Notes: a model not told the origin generated them from the letters alone. Shown: positions 22,614 to 34,858, counted from the stretch's first letter. The stretch: 64,000 bases of DNA from Ligustrum vulgare (GCA_963555705.1 OY743170.1:10021096-10085095), one strand, 5' to 3'. Made by a program: numbers and translations.

Positions 22614-24373
22614 TCAGGGCTTCTTTTGCTTCTTCGAGACAGGGAGCTTTTTGGCTGCAACCTTTCTCTTTTCCTTGGCTTCGACTGGAGCCACATCTTT
22701 TGAAGACCCTCCAAGCAACTGATCAGGTGTGTCCTCCAAACGCTTAACCCGTACACTAAGGACAGATAAATCAGCTTTCATCCCAGTATTTTCTGTTTCC
22801 AGCTGACCGAGCATGGCATCTATATCAGCTGATAACTGACCCCCAGTAGTTTCATCCAGAACCTGCTTCTTTTGACCCGTCTGCGCCTCCAAGGTTTTTC
22901 TGCATCTCGCCATGTTTAACACCTTGGGGGTGACCACCACATCATCCTCCAATGTTTGGATACCTAATCATTCAAAAATTGTGAAATAACCCATGGATAA
23001 ACCAACAGATAAGTGTTACCTTGCCTAGGACCACTTCCTGAAACTCTACCAATGATGGAATTCCAGATTCGTGTAGCAAGATCAATGTTGCGTGTGGTCC
23101 CCAGCAGAAAAAGGGTTCTAGCAGATTCTCGCTTAAAACTCGAATCATGAATTAGTTGGTCAAAACTTGCCTTAAAAATTTTGTGAAGAATTTGGTACTT
23201 CTTTGACATTTCTGACTTAGACAATTGTTTTAACCCCTTTACTGGGCACGTGATCTTACCCCCTGACAATTCCATAGCAATTTCATCATTAGTGGCTTCC
23301 ATAGACGCATCCTCATCAGCCACATCATCATTCAGGCCTAACCACTTCCTAAGTTCCTTTGCTGAAATTTTAATCAATTGTCCTCTAACAAAAAGTGAAG
23401 TGGTAAAAAGACATTTTTTGGAGTTATAGTCAATGGGGATATTGGCATAAAATTCCTTGACCAGAGTCTCATTGATGTCTCCCTTACACTCAGTCAACTT
23501 TTTCAACCGAAAATGTGACACTATATCATCAATCTCAAAGTCATCAAATTTGCCTACAGTCACCCTAGACTCATAATGCAATCGTTTACTCGAAATATGT
23601 TTTTGGAAATCATTGTATGCTTCAGATGACCAAAATTTGAAACTGAATGGGGTAAACATACCTCTTGTTGTCTGCATAGGTGTGCAGACGAATGAAGAAA
23701 TATCAAACCTGGACCTCACTAGACCCGCAGCAGTGTCCCCCTTTTTCTTTTTCGAGCTCACAGCGGTTGCTACCTTTTGTTTTCCTTTCCTGTCTGAAAT
23801 AACAGCTTCTTTCTCAGACTCTACTTCCAGCTACTCAGACTCATCTGCATCCTCAGATTCCTCTGGCTCTTCTGGTGGTACCGCATCCTCAGATTCTTCT
23901 CCTTCCTTTACTCCTTCAGATTTTTCATCTTCCCCAGATTCTTCCTGCTCCTCTGGTTTCTCTTTTTCATCACCAGATTCAGTTTCACCTGATTCATCTC
24001 CCCCTTCTTCATCCACAATTTTCGCATCTCTTGCACTTTTCATGGCAGCAAGTTTTCGGGCTCCCTGTAGTTCACTCCGAATGTCCAATGGAGAGATATG
24101 GCTGAATCCAAGATCTCCTGAACTGGGGGCCAGATTGACGCCCATGGTTTGTGGAATAATAGGCATGCTTCTGCTTATTTAGGCCATGAGAAGAGCAGGT
24201 GTAGGAGTAGTACTGGCGGTGGAGAGTGAGGTCGGCGTTGGGCTGGTGCCGGAAGGCGGTGTAGGAACAATGGCGCGGCTTGGAGTTCCCTCCTCAGATG
24301 GGTTCAGTGCAGATGATGCTTCGCCGCCTCCTCTCGTGATTCTCCTTCTTCCGAATTTTTTGCTCCTTGCCAT
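22614..24373 (-). pseudogene. Env-like third ORF of the Sirevirus, disrupted
   Basis: The ATG at 24373 begins MARSKKFGRRRITRGGG, a basic start followed by a Ser/Thr/Pro-rich stretch. Next come an acidic Glu/Asp/Ser-rich segment (24010-23830), a basic KKKKGD segment and a globular region (about 23740-22970) with KEFYANIPIDY and ELRKWLGLND. That region resembles the putative plant transposon protein domain (Pfam PF20167-like) often found after pol in Sireviruses. The tail (22952-22614) is Lys/Glu-rich with heptad-like LSVLSVRVKRLED. Two in-frame stops (24181-24179 and 23833-23831) and one frameshift near 22960 break it; everything from 24373 to 22964 is otherwise one frame. I see no convincing transmembrane segment or signal peptide, so env-like refers to position only. 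Confidence 0.7.
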
Positions 24374-24479
24374 GTCTGTATTTTTTTTTTTTTTTTGAGA
24401 GAGAGAGAGAGGAAGACGGAAGATAGGGTTTTCGGTGAGAGGATTTGGGGTTTTCTGACTTTGGTACACGAGTTTTATA

Positions 24480-25600
24480 AGAAGAAGTATGAGGGTTTTT
24501 GGGGTTTAAGAGGGAGTATAATATGAAAGGAATTAGAGTTCATTATGGTAACTGGAGAATCCTGATTCTTGTCAACTTCTTTCCTTAAAAAATAGATTAG
24601 TATAGAAACAAAATATGTTAAGAATTAGGAAACAAACAAATTACCAAAAATTGGGCTCCACAATCAACTGACTTGTTCTGCAAGATTTGCACTTAATAGC
24701 CCACAATATACTGCCTTAAAAATAAAGATTTTCAGAATAAAATCTAAAAATTCGTGAATAAGAAAAATCTAAATGCATCTGAATACCTGAGACATGTCTG
24801 CGCACCTGTTGGCATCTGTTGAGTCAGATATATCTGGCAGTAGACAGTCCACCACGAGTATGATTATGTTGATTAATGTGTGTGTGTGATCCGAGCAATC
24901 CTTAGTCATCCACATACTGCCACAAATCATATGATTGCCCTGACTTATCGATTTGTCACCGTAATGCACAATACCATCAAAATCCAAAGAAGTGCATTTT
25001 CTCAAATCCAGCTTGCCGACTTTTTCTATATTGTGGCAATGTCTTTTGGAGGTGGAAACAGCTTCACACAATCCCCAGAAGTTATCTTACAATATGTTCC
25101 CCTTTAGGTTAGAAGAAGGGTATGAACTTGGCTTGGATTGGTAGATTCACACAATCCCCATAAGTTATCTTACTAGGTTTTCCCCTTACTTCTACAATAT
25201 TACCACATTTATATCAATTCATCGTATTTTGAGGCTAAAGGGTATGAACTTGGCTTGGATAGGCAGCCTTCTTTTCCACTAGCCCTGCCCTTGGATAATA
25301 AGAAAAATGCGTGCAATGCTATAAGCAAGATTTAGATCATAGGTCTACACACAGAATATGAAATCTCATCCAGTAACAACCATATGACATAGACAGCAGT
25401 GACTTATCCTTAGGATTGTCCAGATTTGAGTGCTAGTTAGATTCATCTGGAGACATGTTGACTGCTATCAGCCAGACGTATCTGTCTCGTTATCAGCCAC
25501 AAGCACTCAGATATATCTGCAAGCAAAAACATGATCTACATGGTATAAGAATAGGATAACTTAAATACATGCAATAAAAACAATTTTTTTTATGAGATAT
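24480..25600. other. Non-coding spacer between Sirevirus pol and third ORF
   Basis: About 1.1 kb without a supportable gene. It repeats the near-palindrome CAGAYNNATCTG several times (GTCAGATATATCTGGC near 24825, CCAGACGTATCTG near 25473, CAGATATATCTGC near 25508) and contains the pair CACACAATCCCCAGAAGTTA / CACACAATCCCCATAAGTTA (25065 and 25148). It may hold splice or promoter signals for the third ORF. Confidence 0.5.
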
Positions 25601-25608
25601 GCATGTTC

Positions 25609-28600
25609 CTATTCAAAAAGAGGTGATACTCCAATTTGTTTCCTAAGACTTTCAAATTTGACAGTATCGAGGGCCTTAGTAAACAAATCTGCCAGCTGTA
25701 GATCAGTCTGTATGTGCTCCAGATTGATAATATTTTGTTCCACCAATTCTCTGATGAAGTGGTGTCTGATGTCAATATGTTTTGTTTTGGAGTGTTGGAC
25801 TGGATTCTTTGAGATATTGATGGCACTGGTGTTGTCACAATACATAGTGGCTTGTTCTATAGAGATTCCATAGTCCTTCAACATTTGTTTCATCCACAGG
25901 AGTTGTGTACAGCAACTCCTAGCTGCTATATATTCAGCTTTGGCTGTGGATAGTGAAACTGAATTTTGCTTTCTACTTAGCCATGCCACCAAATTGTTCC
26001 CAATGTAGAAACATCCTCCAGATGTACTCTTTCGATCATCTATGTTCCCAGCCCAGTCTGCGTCTGAAAAACCTGCAAGATTGGCAGTGGTATCTCGTGT
26101 AAACCAAATTCCATAACTCAACGTACCACTTACATATCTGATGATTCGTTTTACAGCAGCAACATGAGATTCCTTAGGTTTAGCTTGATATCTTGCACAA
26201 ACTCCAACACTGAAGGATATATCTGGCCTACTGGCAGTAAGGTACAGAAGACTTCCAATCATGCTTCTGTAAAGGGATGGATCTACATCCTTAGCACTGT
26301 CATCCTTTGAAAGTTTTAGAGTAGTCGCCATAGGAGTTCTCATTGCCTTTGCATCTTCAAGTCCAAATTTCTTCACCAGATTTTTAGCGTACTTTGCTTG
26401 AGATATGAATATGCCAGATTCATCCTGCTGTACCTGCAAACCAAGGAAAAAGGTTAGCTCACCAACCATACTCATTTCAAATTCTCTTTTCATTGTATTT
26501 ATAAATTCATTAATTTTGGACTTAAATGTAGACCCAAATACTATGTCATCAACATATATTTGAGCTACAGTTAGTCCAGGATTTAGATGCTTAATAAAAA
26601 GAGTTTTATCAGTTCCTCCCCTTTTGTATCCATTGCTCAGCAAGAATGATGTGAGCCTTTCATACCAAGCTCTGGAGGCTTGTTTCAACCCATATAACGC
26701 CTTTTTGAGTCTAAAGACATAATCAGGGTGAGATGGATCTGTGAAGTCTTGAGGCTACTCCACATAGGCTTCCTCATTAAGCACACCATTCAGAAAGGCA
26801 CTTTTGACATCCATCTGAAATAGTTTGAAGTTGATGTAGCAGGACACAGCTAGCAACAGCCTGATGGATTCCAGTCTGGCTACTGGAGCAAATGTCTCAT
26901 CAAAGTCTATCCCTTCAATCTGGGTATAGCCTTGAGCAACAAGTCTGGCTTTATTTCTTACCACATTTCCTTGTTCATTTGACTTATTCTTGAAGATCCA
27001 TTTGGTTCCAATTACATTACCTTCTTTAGGACGTGGAACCAGCTCCCAGACATTGTTTCTTTCAAATTGGTTAAGCTCCTCCTGCGTAGTTTGTACCCAG
27101 TGTTCATCTGTCAAAGCTTCCTTGACATTTTTTGGCTCAATTTGAGACAAATGTTACTCATTTCAGCAAATTTTCTTCTGGTCAAATTTTTCTTAGACAT
27201 ATCAGTGAGATGTTGTCAAGTGGATGTGCCTTTTGGATCCTAGCAGGTGGTAGTCTCGATGCTTCTGATTCAGCAATATCAGGTGTATCTGGGTCATAAG
27301 ATATTACTGGGTGCCCAGACTCATCCTGATCGGATTCTTCAGTATCATTGAGACTTTCAGCTTGATTCTGTTCTTCTTCTGATTTTTCAGTTCCAGTTCC
27401 TTCTTTTGGTGGAATTTCCAGTTGATCACTATCTGCTTCCTGCAAATCATAATTTAAACAATTAGTGTTATCCACTTTCACATTAATAGACTCAAGAATA
27501 GTTTGGGTTCTTAGATTGTAAACTCTATAGGCCCTACTATTTTCAGCATAACCCAAAAATATTCCATCATCCGATTTTGAGTCAAATTTTCCTAGGTGTT
27601 CTCTATCTTTCAAAATGTAGCATTTACTCCCAAAGGCATGAAAGTAATCAACCCTAGGTTTTCTACCCTTCCAAATTTCATATGGAGTTTGGTTTGTTCC
27701 AGATCTAAGCATGACTCTATTGACAATATGACAAGCAGTGTTTATAGCTTCTGCCCAAAATTTCGTGGGTAATTTGTTGCTATTTAGCATGACACGAGCC
27801 ATCTCTTGTAGAGTTCTATTTTTCCTTTCCACCATTCAATTATGTTGAGGAGTCTTTGGGGATGAGTACTCATGCTTGATCCCGTATTGGGTACAAAAAT
27901 CAGCAAACTCGGAGTTTTCAAATTCTCTTCCATGATCACTTCTGATCCTTTTGACTCTTACCTGTTCATCTGCCTTTTCATTGTTCAATTTCTGAAAAAG
28001 ATTAACAAAATTGTCAAAGGTATCAGATTTATCTCGAATAAACATGACCCAGGTGTATCTGGAGAAATCATCAACACATACATAAATATACCTCTTGCCA
28101 CCAATACTTTCCTTTTGGATAGGACCCATCAAATCCATGTGAATTAGTTCAAGTATATGAGAGGTATTAATGGATGTACCTGATTTATGTTGACTTTTGA
28201 TTTGCTTACCCTTTTGACAATCACCACAGATTTCATCTGGAATATTGTTTATGCTGGGTAAACCTCTCACAGCCTGTAGTCTGGTCAGCTTCATGAGATC
28301 ATGGTAGTTTAGGTGTCCTAATCTTTTGTGCCACAGTTTCTCATTTTTGGTTTTGACAGAATTGCAAGTTTCGAGACTCTCGAGTGTATAACATTTATCT
28401 CTAGATCTAACTCCCTTAAATAAAACACTCTTTAACGGGTTAGACTTCTTGTCACAGCTTAAAACCTTGCAATATTCTTTTGAAAACATGACAAGCAAGT
28501 TATCATCACACAATTGTCCTACACTGATCAGATTTGCCTTAAGCCCTATAACATATAAGACATTAGTTAATGTCGGTAATCCCTTAATATTGATGATACT

Positions 28601-30538
28601 AGATCCATCTATCTTACCCTTTTGGCCATCAACAAATGTAACAACACCTGTTTCGCCTTTTTCAAAATGTGTAAGTAGAGAGAGATCACCTGTCATGTGT
28701 CTAGAACAACCACTATCAAAATACCATGTGTTAGGAATCAAAGCACTCAAAGACAATTGAACTACATAAGCATTCGTTTGAATTTTCTTCTCTTGTCTAG
28801 AAACAAGTCTTCTTTTGTGTGAATTGATTAACTTCAAGTACTCATGACACCTAAATACATCATGACCAGATTTAGTACAAAAATTACAGAATACTTGGAA
28901 AACAGATGTATCCTGCCGATTCTGTCGAAGTTGAAATTTCCTGCCGTTCTGATGGACAGACTCATCTGGCTTGTACAGATTCGGCTGAAATTGTCGTCTT
29001 GCATAGTTCCTGGCTGGATGTGAGCTTTGATTCCTGGCCACATTGTATTGATGATGATGAGAGGTAGATGCATCTGTATGATTTTTATTCTGTTCCATGT
29101 ACCTGTATCCAGATTCTCTTACAAAGTTTATTTTATGGTCATGATTTTTACCTTTACATTCATATCCAAGACCTGTTTTTAGGCTGACAGGTCTTCCACT
29201 ATTCAGGATTTCATCAAGCTGGACGGATCCACGTGCCAGCTTCTTGATTTTGTCTTGTGCGTTAGCAAGTTCTGAACTTAACCTGCTCCCCTCATTTTGT
29301 TCATCATCTGAGACTGCAGATACGTCGTCCAGTTGACGTTCCTTGCTGTGTTCGGCGAAGGCCTGCAACAGTTGAATCTTCTCTTCTGCATCTTGAAGTT
29401 CCTTCCTCAAGTTTTCAGTATTTGATCTGGATTTATCTGCATAAGAAGAGTTACCAGATTCAGCACCAGACAGCTGTAAAGCAGTAAAGGTAGTTACCTG
29501 ATTTTCAGAATTGCTGCTGTCTGATTCTGATTCTGATTCATCTGAGTCTCCATCACTCCATGTAACATTCATGGCCTTCCTTCCCTTGGCCTTCTTTTGA
29601 GTATTAGGACAATCAGCTGCAATGTGTCTATATCCTTCACATTCTCTGCATTGGATTCGACTCCTAGGCTTCCCTTCAGATGTGTTGGCATTATTCTTTG
29701 GATAGAAATTATTTTTCTTCCATTGTTTTTGTGGTTTTTGATTCTGGACTTGAAGATTTGAGGACCTTTCTTTTTGTTTGCCCTTGAGGAACCTTTTAAA
29801 TTGTTTGGTGAGAAGTGCAAAATTTTCATCTTCGTCAGTCTCGCCAGAGTCGTCTGGGTTTGCACTATTCGTCTTGAAAGCAATTCCTGGTGATTTGTCT
29901 TTCTTTCTTCGGGCCAGATTTAACTCATAGGTCATCAATGACCCTACAAGTTCCTCAACTCGCATGGTTGAAAGATCCTTGCTTTCTTCAATTGCTGTCA
30001 CTTTTGTATGGAACCTATCTGGTGAAGATCTAAGGATCTTTTGTACAATCTGCTCATTTGAGTAGGTTTTCCCAAGCGCTTCAGCTGAGTTGGTCAGATC
30101 GCTTAATCTGGCACAGAAGCTTTTGAAGTCTTCTTTCTCTTCCATAGATAATTGTTCAAATTCTAAAGTGATCATCTGCAGCTTGGAGGTTTTGACAACA
30201 TTGGTTCCTTCGTTTGCTATCCTTAAAGCATCCCATGCTTCCTTGGCCGTCCTTAAGGAGGAGATGAGTCTGAATTGACCTGGATCAACCAAACAAACAA
30301 TAGCATTAAGTGCCTTAGAATTCCAATTTGCATCAGCTAGTTCATCTGCAGTATATGCACTTCTAGCTATAGCTGTAACAACACCTCCAGTAGTGACAGT
30401 AGGTGCTGTGTAACCTTCAAGAACAGAAGTCCAACAACGTTCATCAATAGATTGAATAAAAATTTCCATACGAATTTTCCAATATGCATAGTTACTACCA
30501 GTTAACAAAGGTGGCCTAAGAGATGCAGAGTTTTCCAT
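25609..30538 (-). pseudogene. Sirevirus gag-pol polyprotein, lightly broken
   Basis: From ATG 30538: capsid (LLTGSNYAYWKIRMEIF), zinc knuckle CRECEGYRHIAADC (about 29650-29610), an acidic Ser-rich region, and a second knuckle-like CNFCTKSGHDVFRC. Then come protease WYFDSGCSRHMTG (about 28735), integrase zinc region KRLGHLNYHDL...CGDCQKGK, and integrase core with MDLMGP, RSDHGREF and ERKNRT. RT has YVDDIVFGS (about 26560). RNase H has SDADWAGN and AEYIAARSC, ending GVSPLFE. Breaks: an in-frame stop at 27838-27836 in the integrase active-site region, a frameshift or small deletion between 27182 and 27150, and an in-frame stop at 26757-26755 before ALYGLKQ. Otherwise the frame is long and well kept. 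Confidence 0.9.
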
Positions 30539-30574
30539 TTAGATAACCGGATCTCACTTTCTAGAAGTGAACCC

Positions 30575-30586
30575 GCTCTGATACCA
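30575..30586 (-). other. Sirevirus primer-binding site (inner copy)
   Basis: TGGTATCAGAGC on the minus strand, two bases after an LTR 3' end (CAAATTTTCA). It is complementary to initiator tRNA-Met. A second identical copy lies at 31262-31273. Confidence 0.85.
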
Positions 30587-30588
30587 AT

Positions 30589-31275
30589 TGAAAATTTGAG
30601 GTTGTCTAAATTTTAATAATGGACTGTCACACACAAGTCTGGACAGTAACCAGTTAACAGTAAATCGTTAATCGTTGTTTAGCGCAATACCAGATGAATC
30701 CTGCTAAGGCAGATTCGTCTGAATTATAAAACGTAAACAATCAGAATAAATTGTACGGAATTATAAATGGACAAGAACACAATAATTTGAGCTTAACTTG
30801 GGAAAAACCCTAACAGGGAAAACCCACGGTTCGCATCCTGCGAACAAAAATAAATCACTATATAAGGAAAGAGTTTATACAGATCAATCTAAACTATAGG
30901 ATAAATCTACGCATAGACTTTATCAAACATCCAAGAAATAGATCACTCCCTGATCCTTCTGTGGCATGTAATACGAGATGGCGTCCCACCACTCTTCAGT
31001 AGTTTTCTTTGAATCTGCAACACCTTTTCAGCAACCTCGAACTCCCGTTCGAACACGATCCAAACCTCGCGTTTGATCTTCACGCTGAAATACTTTCCTT
31101 CTCTCAGTGATTGAATCCTCCTCCCGGTGTGTTGAAGTCACCACATGAATGAAGCTTTAATTATTGGCACAATACAAAAATATAGCTTCAAGACTTCTTT
31201 TAGTGGACGTGTAATATTGTAATCACCACCCGTTTTTTCCACACTTTCTAGAAGTGAACCCGCTCTGATACCAAT
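30589..31275 (-). repeat. Partial second LTR plus primer-binding site in tandem with the 5' LTR
   Basis: 30589-31230 repeats the first 650 bp (plus-strand view) of the LTR. It then jumps through CCGTTTTTTCC into ACTTTCTAGAAGTGAACCCG and the primer-binding site (31262-31273), and the full LTR starts at 31276. The element thus carries LTR, PBS, partial LTR, PBS and gag in order. The partial copy is more like a sister LTR than an exact copy of 31276-32567. Confidence 0.85.
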
Positions 31276-32567
31276 TGAAAATTTGAGGTTGTCTAAATTT
31301 TAATAATGGACTGTCACAGACAAGTCTGGACAGTAACCAGTTAACAGTAAATCGTTAATCGTTGTTTAGCGCAGTACCAAATGAATCTTGCTAAGGCAGA
31401 TTCGTCTGGATTGTAAAACGTAAACAATCAGAATAAATTGTACGGAATTATAAATGGACAAGAACACAATAATTTGAGCTTAACGTGGGAAAAATCCTAA
31501 CAGGGAAAACCCACGGCTCGCATCCTGCGAACAAAAACAAATCACTATATAAGGAAAGAGTTTATACAGATCAATCTAAACTACAGGATAAATCTACGCA
31601 TAGACTTTATCAAATATCCAAGAAATGGATCACTCCCTGATCCTTCTGTGGCATGTAATACGAGATGGTGTCCCACCACTCTTCAGTAGTTTTCTTTGAA
31701 TCTGGAACACCTTTTCAGCAACCTCGAACTCCCGTTCGAACACGATCCAAACCTCGCGTTTGATCTTCACGCTGAAATACTTTCCTTCTCTCAGTGATTG
31801 AATCCTCCTCCCGGTGTGTTGAAGTCACCACATGAATGAAGCTTTAATTATTGGCACAATACAAAAATATAGCTTCAAGACTTCTTTTAGTGGACGTGTA
31901 ATATTGTAATCACCACACGGTTTTGTTGTATTTTCACGTCACTTTGAAAAACGTCCCGTTTTTCCTCTCTTTATAGTGCAATTAGGTTTCTTGGTTCCCA
32001 AGCTTCCTTATTGCACAAGATCTCAAAAACCTGCAAAACAAGGTAGAGATAATTAGTAAAAGCAAGAGAATTATCCTCAAAATAAGTCTTACCATAATAT
32101 AATGATAAATCTTAAAGGATCTTACCATAAAATAGGATAATGATAAATCTTGAAAGATCTTACTATTTACCAACCATATTTTCGGCCAACTCAAGGTTCT
32201 TTATGATCAAGATTTTCGACCAAGATCATCTAACCATATGTAAAGATAAGATTGAAATATTCTTGACCATATTAAGAGGATACTTACTATATCTTGAATA
32301 AGCTTGTATGTCAAGAATAATCACAAGAATATTACCATAATATTTTCGAGATTGTGATAAAAATTTCCAAGATTATGATCAAATATAAATCAATATTTTA
32401 TTGAACATTATTTTTATAATAAAATGTATTTCTCGAAAATAAGAAATAAATTGCATAATTTAATCGAACTTAATAAATTACTAAATACACGTATTTAGTA
32501 ATTAAATCAAGTTTTATTAAATTATACATTCGTGAAAATAGGAAATGCCAATATCATAGAATTAACA
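31276..32567 (-). repeat. Sirevirus 5' LTR
   Basis: 1292 bp, TGAAAATTTGAGG...AGAATTAACA, followed by target duplication GATCT (32568-32572) and the resumed Copia-A RT frame. Confidence 0.9.
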
Positions 32568-32572
32568 GATCT

Positions 32573-34026
32573 TAGTTCCACCACAGTCTAAGATGAAAAT
32601 AATAGGCTGTAAGTGGATTTATAAGTTGAAACGTGATGATAAACGTTGTGTTGTGAGACACAAAGCAAGACTAGTGGCAAAAGGGTTCTTGCAGACCTCA
32701 GGAGTGGACTATTATAAAACTTTTAGTCCAGTTGCTAAAACTCCCACTCTGAAGATAATTCTCGCTATTGCTGTCTCTAGAGGCTAGGATATAAGGCAAA
32801 TAGACATTAATAATGCCTTTTCAAATGGAAAACTTGAAGAGAAAATCTTTATAGAACAGCCGCAAGGATTTGTTGATTAAAGTAGACCAGATTTTGTATG
32901 CAAATTGAGCAAGGCACTGTATGGTCTAAAGAAGGCTCCCAGGGCATGTAATGATACATTAAAGGAAGCCTTATTTAGTTGGAAGTTTGTTCAGTCCAAG
33001 GCAGATAAATCTATTTTTTTTCAGGAGAACATAAGGTCAGATTTTATACTTGTTAGTTTATGTTGACGACATAATACTAACAGGTAGCTGCAAGATCAGT
33101 ATTCAAGAGGTAATTGAAAAGATGAACACCAGTTTCTCATTGAAAGATATGGGAGGTTTAAGAAGATTTTTGGGATTTGATTTTGTGAGGAATGAACTTG
33201 GACTGCATATGTCTCAGAAGGATTATGCAATAAGTATGTTGAAAATATTCAATTTTGAAAATTTGAAACCAAGTTTAACACCTATGACAACTGGGAAATT
33301 GGTTAGCAAAACAGAAGGAGCCACCCTCAGAAATCCTACACACTTTAGAAGTACTGTTGGAGCTCTCTTGTACCTCACACATACCAGGCCAAACATATCA
33401 TTTGCTATAAATAGAGTGAGCTAATATCTAAAATGTCCTATAGATTCACATTGGAGCTTATTAAAGCAGATTTTTAGATATATATATATAAAGGGGACAA
33501 TTGACATGGGATTAACACTGCAACAGGATCAAAACTTAAATATTATAGCCTACACAGATGCAGACTGGGCTGCGTGCCCTGATGATAGAAGATCAGTGGT
33601 TGGATATTGTGTATACTTAGGGGAGAACCTAGTTTCTTGGAGCTCCAAGAAATAGCAGGTTGTGGCAAGATCCAGCACAGAAGCTGAATATCGTGCCTTA
33701 GCCAACACCACTGTAGAAATCTCTTTGACACAGTCTCTGTTGGAAGAGCTTGGAGTAACATCAATAGAAATGCCTAAGCTATGGTGTGGAAACATGGGAG
33801 CAATCGCTTTGGCTTCAAATCCTGTATATCATGCACGAACAAAGCATATTGAATTGGATGTTCACTTTGTTCGCGACAAGATCCTAGCCAGAAAACTCGA
33901 AATAAGCTACATTCCTACTACAGATCAAATATCATAGATTCTAACAAAACCTCTACACAACAGCAAACATATCTTCCTAAGGGACAAGCTTGGAGTATCA
34001 TAGATCACATCAAGCTTGAAAGGGGG
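32573..34026 (+). pseudogene. Copia-A RT and RNase H, degenerate
   Basis: Resumes the frame cut at 20950. RT motifs are KWIYKLKR, RHKARLVAKGFLQ, DINNAFSNG and CKLSKALYGLKKAPRA. YVDDIILTG (about 33060) follows a frameshift near 33050. RNase H shows TDADWAACPDDRRS (33556), WSSKK then a stop, SSTEAEYRALA and HARTKHIELDVHFVRDK. Stops occur at about 32787, 32878, 33423, 33654 and 33937, and there is at least one frameshift. A polypurine tract closes the element before 34027. Confidence 0.85.
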
Positions 34027-34361
34027 AGAAGAAATTGATGATATCAGGGACCAAAGCTGATTAATGCAAAGTCAGAGGATCATGTGTAAAGTGAAGATAC
34101 CTGTCTCTTTTATAAAACATGTTTCTATCTCATAAACCGTATGCTGCTACCATCACATGGACCTCACCATTTCTGTTAATGCAGCTGCGTGAATCAAGGG
34201 ATATGCACACTGATTTTGAGTGTAGGAATCTTTTTGTATAGCTTTTGTATGTATCTATTTTGTGTATATAAATAGTGGACCTCATGTTACTTTTCAGTTG
34301 TGAAAAATATATACAAAAGTCTTTACGTTCTATATATCTCATTTTTCTCTGGTTTTTAACT
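34027..34361 (+). repeat. Copia-A 3' LTR
   Basis: 335 bp, AGAAGAAATTGATGATATCA...GGTTTTTAACT, preceded by GAAAGGGGG and followed by AGCAA (34362-34366). Confidence 0.85.
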
Positions 34362-34366
34362 AGCAA

Positions 34367-34858
34367 GATCACACAATAATGTGTGTGTGTGTGTATGTAT
34401 GTATAATTAAAATGACTTCAAATTATTTTTATTTTAGCTGATCAACAAACACCACCATCATTGTTTGGAATCTCTCGTTGTTAGCACTAACACTTAACAA
34501 TATTAAAGAAGAAAATGTTATTGTATTTTCATCATTAAGTATATATAAAGCATGTACGTACAAATATGGTCATGGTCATGGAGAATTACATAGATTTTGG
34601 AACTCTTGATATCTCAAAAGACTACCATTAAATTACCAATACACATTTTTTATTTGCATGAATGAACAAATTAAAGTACTAAATCTAAATTGAAGAAATA
34701 CTGAAGTTTACGCCAAAAACTGGGAAATTTCAGTCAGCTCAATACGTTAGGAATGGCTCATCGATCAAGAGAAAACGAAATCTTCATTGCATCTGTGGTA
34801 ATGAAAATGAGCATAAAAATGAACATGAACATGAACATGAACATGAACACAATCGAGA
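34367..34858. other. Intergenic DNA below the laccase pseudogene
   Basis: A (GT)n run (34380-34400), AT-rich sequence, and five GAACAT hexamers in tandem (34821-34850) right after the laccase stop in the gene's direction. It probably includes the old 3' UTR. Confidence 0.6.

Larger units (their letters stand above)
20951..32567 (-). mobile_element. Sirevirus-like Ty1/copia element nested in Copia-A
   Basis: An 11.6 kb element inserted in the RT frame of Copia-A, with target duplication GATCT at 20946-20950 and 32568-32572. The LTRs are about 1.29 kb (20951-22243 and 31276-32567), TGAAAATTTGAGG...AATTAACA. On the minus strand the order is LTR, primer-binding site, a second partial LTR with another primer-binding site, gag-pol (30538-25609), env-like region (24373-22614), polypurine tract and 3' LTR. 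Long LTRs and an extra region after pol are features of the Sirevirus (SIRE/Maximus) lineage. By eye the two LTRs differ at about 25 sites in the first 650 bp, so insertion is not recent. Coding parts carry a few stops and frameshifts. Confidence 0.9.
18207..34361 (+). mobile_element. Copia-A: Ty1/copia element split by a nested Sirevirus
   Basis: The LTRs (18207-18537 and 34027-34361) are flanked by the 5-bp duplication AGCAA (18202-18206 and 34362-34366). A primer-binding site TGGTATCAAAACC starts at 18538. A polypurine tract GAAAGGGGG directly precedes the 3' LTR. Removing 20951-32567 and one GATCT copy gives an element of about 4.5 kb in gag-protease-integrase-RT-RNaseH order. The LTR ends read AG...CT rather than TG...CA. 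Many stops and frameshifts show it is dead. It is clearly related to Copia-C at 36815. Confidence 0.9.

Noticed and set aside
23613..24182. Ser-rich plus-strand frame of 189 residues
   Set aside because: Antisense of the acidic segment of the Sirevirus third ORF; the composition is explained by that.
22614..24469. True retroviral envelope gene
   Set aside because: No signal peptide, transmembrane or fusion segment is visible; only its position after pol is envelope-like.
34821..34850. GAACAT hexamer run encoding HVHVHV in the laccase pseudogene frame
   Set aside because: It lies after the laccase stop in the gene's direction and is a microsatellite, not a His-rich extension.
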